NCBI GenBank assembly: GCA_006226265.1
Contig: SBHH01000176.1
Coordinates: 1-16,119 of the forward strand
Reading direction: 5' to 3'
DNA: 16,119 nt
Source: Alphaproteobacteria bacterium
Lineage (GTDB): Bacteria; Pseudomonadota; Alphaproteobacteria; Sneathiellales; Sneathiellaceae
The notes beneath the pieces are model-generated. The model was not told the origin of the DNA. It saw nothing but the letters and a program-made list of their open reading frames with translations, and searched no databases. A program made the translations under genes and the position numbers. Shown here piece by piece: positions 1 through 6,691 of the stretch. Within the stretch, counting starts at the first letter, position 1, and each line of letters opens with the position of its first letter.

Positions 1-1189
1 GTCTGCTCGTAACCATGCCAATATGGCCCGACGGCGGCGTTACAACTGTCGCCTCCGGTAGCGCCTCCGCCAGCGCGAGGGCCGAGGGGCGCGGGACCAG
101 CTTGTCCACTTTTGGCGCGGTAACGAGGACTGGAATTTTGATTTCCGCTGGTCGGACGTTCTCGCCGCCCACTTCCCACAGATTCGCAACCGGCTCGTTC
201 CGGCCATACCATTTATCGAAACAGTCCGCCGCTACGCCTTTCGCCAAGGCGGTTCCATCGTTCAGCCAATCCTCCAGCGCGACGAATTCAACAGCCCTCT
301 CCGATGTCATATCCATTCCCGCGAACATGCTGAACTTGCGAAGACCGAGATTGGGATCAAGACTGACGAACAGGGCCTGTAAGAGATCGACTGGCAGCTC
401 GCCGAACCCGGCCAGGACATTATCCCACATTTCCTTCTGCGCAAGCAATTGCCGTGCGAGATCGGCCAGGCCCGCATGAAAGTCCCAGGGTGCGGCAAGG
501 GCGATGAAACTCGCGAGCCGCGCCTGCCGAAATTGCGCGGCGGCCACGGTCAGGGTGCCCCCCATGCAATAGCCCGCAAGATGCAGGGGCGCCCCGGGAA
601 AGGCATCGGCCACGAAATCGACGATCGGGCAGATGCGCTTCAGGATATAGTTCTCGACATTGAATTCTTTCTCGCTCTCTCCGGGGGCGTTCCAGTCGAC
701 CAGCAGGGGATGCAATCCCGCTTCGGCCAGATGATCGACAAGGCTTCGTCCCGGCATCAGGTCAAGAATATAGGCCCGGTTGACAAGCGAGGGCACGAAC
801 AGGATCACCGGCGCATTCTCCGCGGCCTCGGGATTGCCGTCCAGCAGGCGCGTCGTTCCCTGCTGCCAGAGGATCGGGCGATTCCGCGCGGCCCTCTGAT
901 AGGGATGGCGATGGTAAAGCCGGATGCCGGAGATCATCTCCTGCACCTTTTCGCTGCCTTCCTCCGCCAGCATACGGATGAGATCGCCGCTCCCGATTTT
1001 GTCCAGCCGCGTCGCAAGATCGTCAGTGCCGATATCCAGATCTTTCGGCCAGGGAACGGGGCCTGTTTCCTTCAGCGAGGCCGAGGCCAGCGACCCCGCC
1101 ACCGCAGTTGTCGCGAGGCCAAGATGCAGCGCAAGCGGACGCGGTCCGAGACGCGGCGGTACGGCTGTCATCTCCTCTGTTTCGTCCAT
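1..1189 (-). CDS. PHA synthase-like alpha/beta hydrolase, class III-like length (3' end beyond window)
   Basis: 396 residues are visible, open to the left edge with no stop. The product belongs to the PhaC (polyhydroxyalkanoate synthase) alpha/beta hydrolase family. PhaC enzymes link hydroxyacyl-CoA units into polyester at the granule surface. The active-site box reads GYCMGG with Cys208. The other likely triad members are Asp362 (in APKVDKLVP) and His389 (in PSGHIGM). The family tryptophan region is present as LEDWLNDG near 306. Cys-Asp and Asp-His spacings (154 and 27) match PhaC enzymes. Only about 200 residues precede the Cys, so the long N-terminal region of class I synthases is missing and the size is nearer class III, but no PhaE partner is visible. 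The start is the first in-frame ATG (1189). A second ATG at 1171 directly follows GAGGAG and cannot be excluded, and a stop lies further upstream. It is divergent from phaR, which supports a PHA role. It could instead be a depolymerase-like or other PhaC paralogue. Confidence 0.85.
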   Translation of the reverse strand, partial: MDETEEMTAVPPRLGPRPLALHLGLATTAVAGSLASASLKETGPVPWPKDLDIGTDDLATRLDKIGSGDLIRMLAEEGSEKVQEMISGIRLYHRHPYQRAARNRPILWQQGTTRLLDGNPEAAENAPVILFVPSLVNRAYILDLMPGRSLVDHLAEAGLHPLLVDWNAPGESEKEFNVENYILKRICPIVDFVADAFPGAPLHLAGYCMGGTLTVAAAQFRQARLASFIALAAPWDFHAGLADLARQLLAQKEMWDNVLAGFGELPVDLLQALFVSLDPNLGLRKFSMFAGMDMTSERAVEFVALEDWLNDGTALAKGVAADCFDKWYGRNEPVANLWEVGGENVRPAEIKIPVLVTAPKVDKLVPRPSALALAEALPEATVVTPPSGHIGMVTSR

Positions 1190-1358
1190 TCTGCGACTGT
1201 TCCGTTCCTGCGGCAGCGCGCGGCGAAAACTGCCCCGCGTGCTGCGTTTTCAAGCGCCCTGTCTTTATACTTGCCTCTCTCATGCGGAGAATACAAGCCT
1301 CATTGCGGTAGAAATGCCCGCTTTGCGCCGCTTTTCCGAACCGCAGCGCACAATAAAC

Positions 1359-1374
1359 TTGCGCAGCGCAGCAA
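1359..1374. promoter_or_regulatory. Candidate PhaR operator (TGC-rich partial palindrome)
   Basis: The sequence TTGCGCAGCGCAGCAA has inverted outer arms TTGC and GCAA. Read on the minus strand, positions 1341-1374 contain five TGC triplets. PhaR proteins are known to bind TGC-rich DNA and to repress their own gene. This site lies about 50 bp upstream of the phaR start, between phaR and the divergent PHA-synthase-like gene. Its first six bases, TTGCGC, could also act as a -35 element for phaR, which would fit repression by overlap. The assignment is an inference from composition and position only. Confidence 0.35.
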
Positions 1375-1415
1375 TAAAAGGTGAAATGCGGCCCTGTACC
1401 TTTCGCATTCTAGAT

Positions 1416-1420
1416 AGGAG
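1416..1420 (+). promoter_or_regulatory. Ribosome binding site that fixes the GTG start of phaR
   Basis: AGGAG lies 5 nt before the GTG at 1426. No in-frame ATG gives a full N-terminal DNA-binding domain, so this site decides the start. Confidence 0.75.
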
Positions 1421-1425
1421 ACACC

Positions 1426-2034
1426 GTGGTTCAAACAAAAGCAGACGACACGAACCCCATTGTCATAAAGAAATATGCCAACCGCCGGCTTTATAATACG
1501 GCGACGTCTTCCTATGTGACACTGGACCATCTGAGCCGCATGGTGAAGGAGGGAACTGAGTTCGTCGTCTATGACGCCAAGACCAATGACGACATTACCC
1601 GCTCTGTTCTCACCCAGATCATTTTCGAGGAAGAGGCGAAAGGCCAGAACCTGCTGCCCATCAACTTCCTCCGTCAGTTGATCAGCTTCTATGGTGACCG
1701 TCTGCAAACGGTGGTACCGGACTATCTTGAGATGTCAATGCGCTCCTTCACCGAGAATCAGGAAAAGATGCGTGAAATCCTGCCCGAGAACCTGACCGAG
1801 AATCCGATGTTCAAGCAGTTCGAGGAAATGGGCCGCCAGAATATGGAAATATTTAGCCGGACGATGAAGATGTTCGCCCCGACCATGTTCGGCGCGGGCA
1901 CTGCCACCACGCCTGAAGAAAAAAATGCGGCGCCCGCCGAAAAGTCCGATCAGACAAGTGAAATGATGCAGGAACTGAAGGACCAGCTTGCAGATATGCA
2001 AAAGCGCCTCGACGAGATGAGCAAGAAAAAATAA
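1426..2034 (+). CDS. phaR: Polyhydroxyalkanoate synthesis repressor PhaR
   Basis: 202 aa. PhaR is a cytoplasmic repressor that binds DNA when PHA is absent and is released by binding nascent polymer. It controls phasin genes and its own gene. The N-terminal PHB/PHA accumulation regulator DNA-binding domain is clear at residues 11-70, with IKKYANRRLYNT at 14-25, YVTLDHL, and the DITRSVLTQIIFEEE helix at 56-70. A second conserved block (LLPINFLRQLISFYGDRLQ) spans 77-95. A PhaR-typical amphipathic stretch around FSRTMKMFAP (143-152) follows. Residues 158-176 are Ala/Glu-rich and probably disordered, and 178-202 form a charged helix that looks like a coiled coil, possibly for oligomerisation. It uses a GTG start with a good Shine-Dalgarno. 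It is divergent from the PHA-synthase-like gene, which strengthens the call. The length is normal for alphaproteobacterial PhaR. Confidence 0.96.
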   Translation: MVQTKADDTNPIVIKKYANRRLYNTATSSYVTLDHLSRMVKEGTEFVVYDAKTNDDITRSVLTQIIFEEEAKGQNLLPINFLRQLISFYGDRLQTVVPDYLEMSMRSFTENQEKMREILPENLTENPMFKQFEEMGRQNMEIFSRTMKMFAPTMFGAGTATTPEEKNAAPAEKSDQTSEMMQELKDQLADMQKRLDEMSKKK

Positions 2035-2078
2035 GCCGAAGGATTCACAAAACTTCCCAACAGCTTAGGAAAATTGCC

Positions 2079-2099
2079 CCGGAATCGTTCAAATTCCGG
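2079..2099 (+). repeat. Small stem-loop downstream of phaR
   Basis: CCGGAAT and ATTCCGG form a perfect 7-bp stem with a 7-nt loop, 45 nt after the phaR stop. There is no T-run directly after it; the first one starts at 2121. It is therefore at best a weak or Rho-assisted terminator or an mRNA-stabilising hairpin. Confidence 0.35.
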
Positions 2100-2121
2100 T
2101 GAGCCACCCCCTGTTAAGGCT

Positions 2122-2146
2122 TTTTTAGACAGATTTAGTCTAAAAA
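2122..2146. repeat. Perfect 9-bp inverted repeat, possible operator
   Basis: TTTTTAGAC, a 7-nt spacer AGATTTA, then GTCTAAAAA. The T-run is on the 5' side and the A-run on the 3' side, so the + strand hairpin is not a standard Rho-independent terminator. The core TAGAC-N7-GTCTA has the geometry of a dimeric-regulator site. It ends 55 bp before the start of the 146-aa unknown gene, where such a site could control transcription. A TTAA-N7-TTAG motif at 2114-2128, one base from the CtrA consensus, overlaps the left arm. Confidence 0.5.
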
Positions 2147-2201
2147 TTACCGTTTTTTCTGATTATATACCTATAGGAATTCGGATTTTCAGGACGGATT
2201 T

Positions 2202-2642
2202 ATGGACGTAACAAGACTGAGTTCTCAATTTGCACGGACGCCATCCGGGCTGCCAGCCGCGGTCAGGAAGCCGCTGCCGGAAGTTCTGGCCGTGCCGGCG
2301 CGTCTGCCCGCGCCGGAGGATCAGTCGAATGCCGAAATCGATCGGGGCGAAAATTCCCGGAATGAGCGGATCAATGAAACCGCTTCAGGGCAGAGCCAGG
2401 CAAATACGGAAAAATCCTTCGCCCGTTCCCGCGCACTTACCATCGCCCGCTCGGAAATATTCACGCCCAGCCGGGGCGTCTCTGCTCCCTATCTTGCCCA
2501 GCAGATTGCCCAGGCAGAAGACACGCGGGTGTCGGAAACGAGCCCGCGCGGCCATACGGATGCCATCTCCGCCTATCGCCAGACGCTCGGCCTTACCGCC
2601 ATCGTTCTCGGGCTTGAGGGAACGCGCGAACGGCGCGCCTGA
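2202..2642 (+). CDS. Conserved-looking hypothetical protein, mostly disordered
   Basis: 146 aa, function not recognised. ATG at 2202 follows AGGA (2191-2194) with 7-nt spacing. Residues 1-75 are rich in Pro, Ala, Arg, Asn and Glu and show no fold, signal peptide or membrane segment. The C-terminal part looks more ordered: APYLAQQIAQ, then a variable linker, then ISAYRQTLGLTAIVLGLEG. I recall short alphaproteobacterial proteins with a similar pattern (a hydrophobic-LAQ-IAQ block followed by AYR near the C terminus), so this may be a member of that uncharacterised family; this comes from memory and is unchecked. It stands alone between phaR (same strand) and msrA (convergent, 50 nt away). The AT-rich upstream region contains the inverted repeat at 2122-2146, so it probably has its own regulated promoter. 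An overlapping frame (2230-2787) is also open but is Arg/Pro-rich in the way of an out-of-frame shadow. Confidence 0.7.
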   Translation: MDVTRLSSQFARTPSGLPAAVRKPLPEVLAVPARLPAPEDQSNAEIDRGENSRNERINETASGQSQANTEKSFARSRALTIARSEIFTPSRGVSAPYLAQQIAQAEDTRVSETSPRGHTDAISAYRQTLGLTAIVLGLEGTRERRA

Positions 2643-2692
2643 GGTTCAACCGCGCCGCCCACTAACCTTGAATAATTCAGTCTGCCTTCCCC

Positions 2693-3175
2693 TTATATAT
2701 GACAGGTGGCAAGGCCGCGTTTTTCCAGATACTGCTGATGATAATCTTCTGCCGGATAGAAATCGAGCGCGGGCGAGATTTCGGTGACGACCGGACGGCG
2801 GAACATGCCGCGCGGGCCCTGCGCCGCCTTTGACTTTTCGGCCAGATCCTTCTGCGCCTCGTCCCGATAAAAAATCGCCGAGCGATACTGCGTGCCGATA
2901 TCCGGCCCCTGCCGGTTCAGCGTTGTCGGATCATGGATCTGCCAGAAGACATCGAGAAGCTCCTCATAGCTCACCACTTCAGGATCAAATTCCACCTGCA
3001 CCACCTCCGCATGGTTGGTCGTACCAGTGCAGACCTCTTCATAGCTCGGGCTTTGCGTGGCCCCGCCCTGATAGCCGACCACCGTCGCCTTCACCCCTTT
3101 CACTTGGCGGAAGGCCGCCTCGACCCCCCAGAAACATCCGGCCGCAAAATAGGCAAATTCCGTCGATCCCGTCAT
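2693..3175 (-). CDS. msrA: Peptide-methionine (S)-S-oxide reductase MsrA
   Basis: 160 aa from the ATG at 3175. MsrA reduces the S form of methionine sulfoxide in proteins and free methionine, using thioredoxin, and repairs oxidative damage in the cytoplasm. The signature GCFWG is at residues 13-17 with catalytic Cys14. It is followed by GYQGG, the TTNHAEVVQVEFDP block (the family more often has TGHAE), and DPTTLNRQGPDIGTQYRS. A Cys at 158 in the C-terminal tripeptide CHI is a likely resolving cysteine. A GTG at 3190 in the same frame would add five residues. ATG is preferred because GAGG lies 9 nt upstream of it, whereas the only purine-rich stretch before the GTG is almost in contact with it. 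The gene is monocistronic, convergent with the unknown gene at 2202 and divergent from the MocR regulator. Confidence 0.96.
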   Translation of the reverse strand: MTGSTEFAYFAAGCFWGVEAAFRQVKGVKATVVGYQGGATQSPSYEEVCTGTTNHAEVVQVEFDPEVVSYEELLDVFWQIHDPTTLNRQGPDIGTQYRSAIFYRDEAQKDLAEKSKAAQGPRGMFRRPVVTEISPALDFYPAEDYHQQYLEKRGLATCHI

Positions 3176-3225
3176 TTTCCGTTTCCTCACATCCTTAATG
3201 CGGCAGTGATGGCCGCGTTCTCTCT

Positions 3226-3255
3226 ATTATCTTGCATCGCTTCTCATAAAAACAA
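3226..3255 (-). promoter_or_regulatory. Candidate sigma-70 promoter of msrA
   Basis: On the minus strand, TTGTTT (3250-3255) and GATAAT (3226-3231) are separated by 18 bp. A start about 7 nt downstream would give a leader of about 44 nt before the msrA ATG. Read by eye only. Confidence 0.35.
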
Positions 3256-3310
3256 CAGCGTACAAGAAAACTTGATCGCATTTGAGGGGGGTCGTCAGAA
3301 AATTCTGGCA

Positions 3311-3341
3311 TTGGTCCCATTTATCCTTAGTATTTGATAAT
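3311..3341 (+). promoter_or_regulatory. Candidate promoter of the mocR-type gene
   Basis: TTGGTC at 3311-3316 is followed by TTTGAT (16-bp spacer) or GATAAT at 3336-3341 (19-bp spacer). Either would place transcription start just before the ATG at 3369. Spacing and -35 match are imperfect. The TTGGTCCCATTTATCC stretch could also be part of the regulator's own operator. Confidence 0.25.
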
Positions 3342-3368
3342 CTTCGCAACCAATTTTCGAAACATCCC

Positions 3369-4856
3369 ATGGTCCGGCGCCTCAAAAATGCCCAGTTGCA
3401 GACGCTCTCCCTTGATTCCGGAAGTGCGGTTCCCCTGCATCAGCAGCTCTTCCTCGCGCTTCGTTCGGCGATCCTTGAAGGGCGGCTTCTGCCCGATACC
3501 CGCCTGCCATCGAGCCGCACGCTCGCGAGCGACCTCGGTATTTCACGGAATACGGTTTTAAGCGCCTATGACCAGCTGACGGCGGAAGGCTATCTCGTGA
3601 GCCGGATCGGCGCGGGTTCCTTCGTCTCGGATCAGCTACCCGACGATCTGCTGGAGCGCAAGCGCCGCGAGGAGGAAACCCCCGGCGTCAAGACGCGCGA
3701 TATCTATCTCTCCCGCATGGCGGCAACGCTTAAAGGCGCTCCGCCCATGCGGCAATATCGCGGCTTGCCCTTCTCCCCCGGCCTGCCCGCACTCGACGAG
3801 TTCCCCTTCGAGGACTGGGCCCGCCTTCTCGCCCGGCACTGGCGGCGGCCGAAGCGCGAGTTTCTGGTCGATAACCCGGTCGGCGGGGCGCGCGTCCTTC
3901 GCGACGCCATTGCACGCCATCTGGGCCAGACGCGCGCCGTTCGCTGTCATGCGGATCAGGTGATTGTCCTGTCCGGATCCCAGCAGGCGATCCATCTGGT
4001 GGTCCGCGCTTTCGCCGAACCCGGTGACAGCATCTGGATGGAGGAGCCGGGCTTCCCCGGCATTCGCGAATCCATCATCGGCGCGGGCGCAAGGCCTGTC
4101 TCGGTCCCAGTCGATGCAGAAGGCTTCTCGCTTCAGAACGCGCGCGCCCTCGCGCCGGAGGCCCGGCTCGCCTGCATCTCCCCCTCCCATCAGTATCCGC
4201 TCGGCCAGACCATGTCCCTCGCCCGGCGGATCGAGCTGCTGACCTGGGCAAAGGAGGAAGGGCGCTTTATTCTGGAGGATGACTACGACAGCGAGTATCG
4301 CTATGCCGGGCGTCCGCTCTCCTCGCTGCAAGGTCTCGATGATGACAGCCGCGTCCTCTATGTCGGCACCATGAGCAAGGTGATGTTTTCAGGGCTCCGG
4401 GTGGGATATATGGTGGTGCCGGAAGATCTGGTGGATATGTTCCTTGCTTTTCGCCGCACCATCGACAGCCATTCCCCCTCGGTGCCGGAGGCGGCCCTCG
4501 CCGATTTCATCTCGGAAGGTTATCTCGCCGCCCATATCCGCCGCATGCGCCTCCTCTATGAGCAGCGCCAGAACGCTCTTCTCGCCCTTCTGAAAGACCG
4601 GCTTGGCGATATCCTGACTGTGGAGCCACAGGAATCGGGCATGCATCTCGTGGCCTATCTGCCGCCCGATTATCAAGATAAGGAGATCGAGCGTGCCGCC
4701 CTTCAATCCGGCATGATGGTGCGCGCCCTTTCGGGCTTCTACAGCCTGCCGACAGAAGAGAACGGCCTTATTCTCGGTTTTGCCGGAACGGCCGAGAAAG
4801 AAATGCCACAATTGGTCGATAAGCTCCGCGATATCATCCTGAAGCGAGGCCGCTGA
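3369..4856 (+). CDS. MocR/PdxR-type PLP-dependent GntR family transcriptional regulator
   Basis: 495 aa from the ATG at 3369, normal for the MocR subfamily. Residues 22-86 form the GntR winged helix: PLHQQLFLALRSAILEG, then LPSSRTLASDLGISRNTV, then the wing ending GAGSFV. Residues about 135-490 form a fold-type I aminotransferase domain used for ligand sensing. Visible PLP-binding features include ISPSHQYPLG, EDDYDSEYRY, and GTMSKVM with the PLP lysine at 337, followed by GLRVGYMVVP. These regulators bind PLP or its amino-acid adducts and often control neighbouring metabolic or transport genes. The frame stays open upstream to a TTG at 3282, but that start lacks a Shine-Dalgarno and would add 29 atypical residues. 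The ATG also lacks a strong one, so the start is moderately sure. It is divergent from msrA and 8 nt ahead of a peptide-binding protein gene, so they are probably co-transcribed. Confidence 0.93.
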   Translation: MVRRLKNAQLQTLSLDSGSAVPLHQQLFLALRSAILEGRLLPDTRLPSSRTLASDLGISRNTVLSAYDQLTAEGYLVSRIGAGSFVSDQLPDDLLERKRREEETPGVKTRDIYLSRMAATLKGAPPMRQYRGLPFSPGLPALDEFPFEDWARLLARHWRRPKREFLVDNPVGGARVLRDAIARHLGQTRAVRCHADQVIVLSGSQQAIHLVVRAFAEPGDSIWMEEPGFPGIRESIIGAGARPVSVPVDAEGFSLQNARALAPEARLACISPSHQYPLGQTMSLARRIELLTWAKEEGRFILEDDYDSEYRYAGRPLSSLQGLDDDSRVLYVGTMSKVMFSGLRVGYMVVPEDLVDMFLAFRRTIDSHSPSVPEAALADFISEGYLAAHIRRMRLLYEQRQNALLALLKDRLGDILTVEPQESGMHLVAYLPPDYQDKEIERAALQSGMMVRALSGFYSLPTEENGLILGFAGTAEKEMPQLVDKLRDIILKRGR

Positions 4857-4864
4857 TCCCGTAT

Positions 4865-6655
4865 ATGTCCAGAGTCCTGTATCTTGCCCTGTTGCTGATC
4901 CTTCCCCTGTTCACAGGAGCAGCCCGCGCAGAGCCCCCCCGCCATGCCCTCGCCATGCATGGCGCGCCGAAATATGCTCAAAACTTTACCCATTTCGACT
5001 ATGCCAATCCCGACGCGCCGAAAGGGGGCGAGCTTCGCCTTGGCATCATCGGCAGTTTCGACAGCCTCAACCCCTTCATCCTGCAAGGCGTCGCACCCGC
5101 CGGGCTTGATCATGTCTATCAGCGGCTGATGTCCCGCTCCCGCGACGAGCCGTTCACGCTTTACGGCAACCTCGCTGAGACCTATGAGATGCCGGAGGAC
5201 CGGCGGTCCATCATTTTCAATATCGATCCGCGGGCGCGCTTTTCCGACGGCAAGCCCGTGACGGCGGAGGATGTTTTCTTTTCCTACCAGCTCCTCCGGG
5301 AAAAGGGGCGGCCCAACGCGCGGAGTTATTACCGCAAGGTACGCAAGGCGGAAATCCTGGGACCGCTTCGTATCCGTTTCGAGTTCGAGGAGGATGGCCA
5401 TTGGGAAATGCCGCTGATCATGGGGCTGATGACCGTGCTGCCGCGCCATGACATCGATCCCGACACCTTCGATAAAAGCACCCTCACCCCTTTCGTTGGC
5501 TCCGGCCCCTATATGATCGAGAAGGTAGAGCCCGGCCGCCGCATCATCTATAAGCGCAACCCTGACTTCTGGGGGCGCGATTTGCCCGTGAACCGGGGGC
5601 GGTTCAATTTCAATCGGGTGATCTATGACTATTTCCGCGACGATGATATCGCGATGGAGGCGTTCAAGGCCCATAGCCTGGATGCCCGCTTCGAAAGCGA
5701 GGCCGGGAAATGGAAAAACGCCTATTTTGGCCCGAACGGCGCCAAGGCCCCCTGGGTGAAGACGGAACCGAAACTCGGCCTGCCGACGCCGATGCTGGGT
5801 CTCGTCTTCAATACACGGCGGGAGGAATTCAGGGATATCGATGTTAGAAAGGCGCTCTCTTACGCCTTCGATTTCGAATGGTTGAACGACAAAATCCTGC
5901 ATGGCCTTTACAAGCGATCCACCAGTTTCTTTGAAAATTCGCCCCTTGCCGGGAACGGCAAGATCACGGCGGCAGAGAAAAAGCTGCTCCAGCCCTTCCG
6001 CGATGAACTGCCGAAGGCGCTTTTTACTGAAAGCTTCGTGCTTCCCAAAAGCGATGGCAGCGGGCGCAACCGGACAAACCTCCGCATTGCCCGGAAACTC
6101 CTTCGCGATGCGGGCTGGCATTATAGGGACGGCGCGCTTCGGAATGACAGGACCGGCGCGCCCTTCAAAATCGAATTTCTCGTCAATAATTCCGAATATG
6201 TCCGCCTGATCACGCCTTATCAGAAGAACCTTGAAATTCTCGGTATCGAGACGGCGATCCGCCTGATGGATTCGGCCGGTTACCAGAACCGGCTCAATAA
6301 CTACGACTTCGATATGATCGTCAATGAATGGGGTCAGTCGCTCTCGCCGGGGAACGAGCAGTTCTTCTACTGGAGCCGGGCGGCGGCGAAAACGCCGGGC
6401 ACGCGGAACTATCCCGGCATCGATCTCGCGGTAGTGGATCAACTGATCTCGGATATCATCTCCGCCCGGACGCGGGAGGGACTGGTCACGACGGCGCAGG
6501 CCCTCGACCGGGTGCTGCTGTTCCAGCATTATGTCATTCCGCTTTATTATACCGACCGGCAATGGCTCGCGCTCTGGCCCGACATAAAAATCCCGGAGCA
6601 TCCTTCCCTTTGGGGTACCCGTCCGGATTTATGGTGGTATAGTGCGGCCAAGTAA
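4865..6655 (+). CDS. YejA-like periplasmic peptide-binding protein (ABC transporter, family 5)
   Basis: 596 aa. A Sec signal peptide is clear: MSR, a Leu-rich core, and AARA with cleavage predicted after residue 22. There is no lipobox, so the protein should be a soluble periplasmic binder. The mature N terminus carries the YejA-type pattern ALAMHGAPKYAQNFTHFDY then NPDAPKGGELRL. Typical family 5 blocks follow: LAETYEMPED, RARFSDGKPVTAEDVFFSYQ, SGPYMIEKVEPG, and a C-terminal half with DFDMIVNEWGQS. Family members deliver oligopeptides, microcin C or cell-wall peptides to an inner-membrane ABC importer. No yejB, yejE or ATPase gene is adjacent; the partner genes must be elsewhere. It starts 8 nt after the MocR stop and probably relies on coupled translation, because the Shine-Dalgarno is poor. 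yaaA follows 36 nt downstream. Confidence 0.92.
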   Translation: MSRVLYLALLLILPLFTGAARAEPPRHALAMHGAPKYAQNFTHFDYANPDAPKGGELRLGIIGSFDSLNPFILQGVAPAGLDHVYQRLMSRSRDEPFTLYGNLAETYEMPEDRRSIIFNIDPRARFSDGKPVTAEDVFFSYQLLREKGRPNARSYYRKVRKAEILGPLRIRFEFEEDGHWEMPLIMGLMTVLPRHDIDPDTFDKSTLTPFVGSGPYMIEKVEPGRRIIYKRNPDFWGRDLPVNRGRFNFNRVIYDYFRDDDIAMEAFKAHSLDARFESEAGKWKNAYFGPNGAKAPWVKTEPKLGLPTPMLGLVFNTRREEFRDIDVRKALSYAFDFEWLNDKILHGLYKRSTSFFENSPLAGNGKITAAEKKLLQPFRDELPKALFTESFVLPKSDGSGRNRTNLRIARKLLRDAGWHYRDGALRNDRTGAPFKIEFLVNNSEYVRLITPYQKNLEILGIETAIRLMDSAGYQNRLNNYDFDMIVNEWGQSLSPGNEQFFYWSRAAAKTPGTRNYPGIDLAVVDQLISDIISARTREGLVTTAQALDRVLLFQHYVIPLYYTDRQWLALWPDIKIPEHPSLWGTRPDLWWYSAAK

Positions 6656-6691
6656 TGCCGAAACCACCAGCCGAAAGTCCCGAAGTTCAGA

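Noticed and set aside
449..1384. Long + strand open frame (311 aa) at the left end
   Set aside because: Antisense shadow of the PHA-synthase-like gene, whose minus-strand frame carries GYCMGG and the Asp/His triad members; the + product has no recognisable motif.
2079..2120. Rho-independent terminator after phaR
   Set aside because: The 7-bp stem at 2079-2099 is followed by GTGAGCCACC-like sequence with no T-run for 20 nt, so it does not meet the usual terminator pattern.
4739..6601. 620-aa minus-strand open frame
   Set aside because: Lies opposite the YejA-like gene, which has a signal peptide and clear family blocks; the minus product is a mirror effect of GC-rich codon use.
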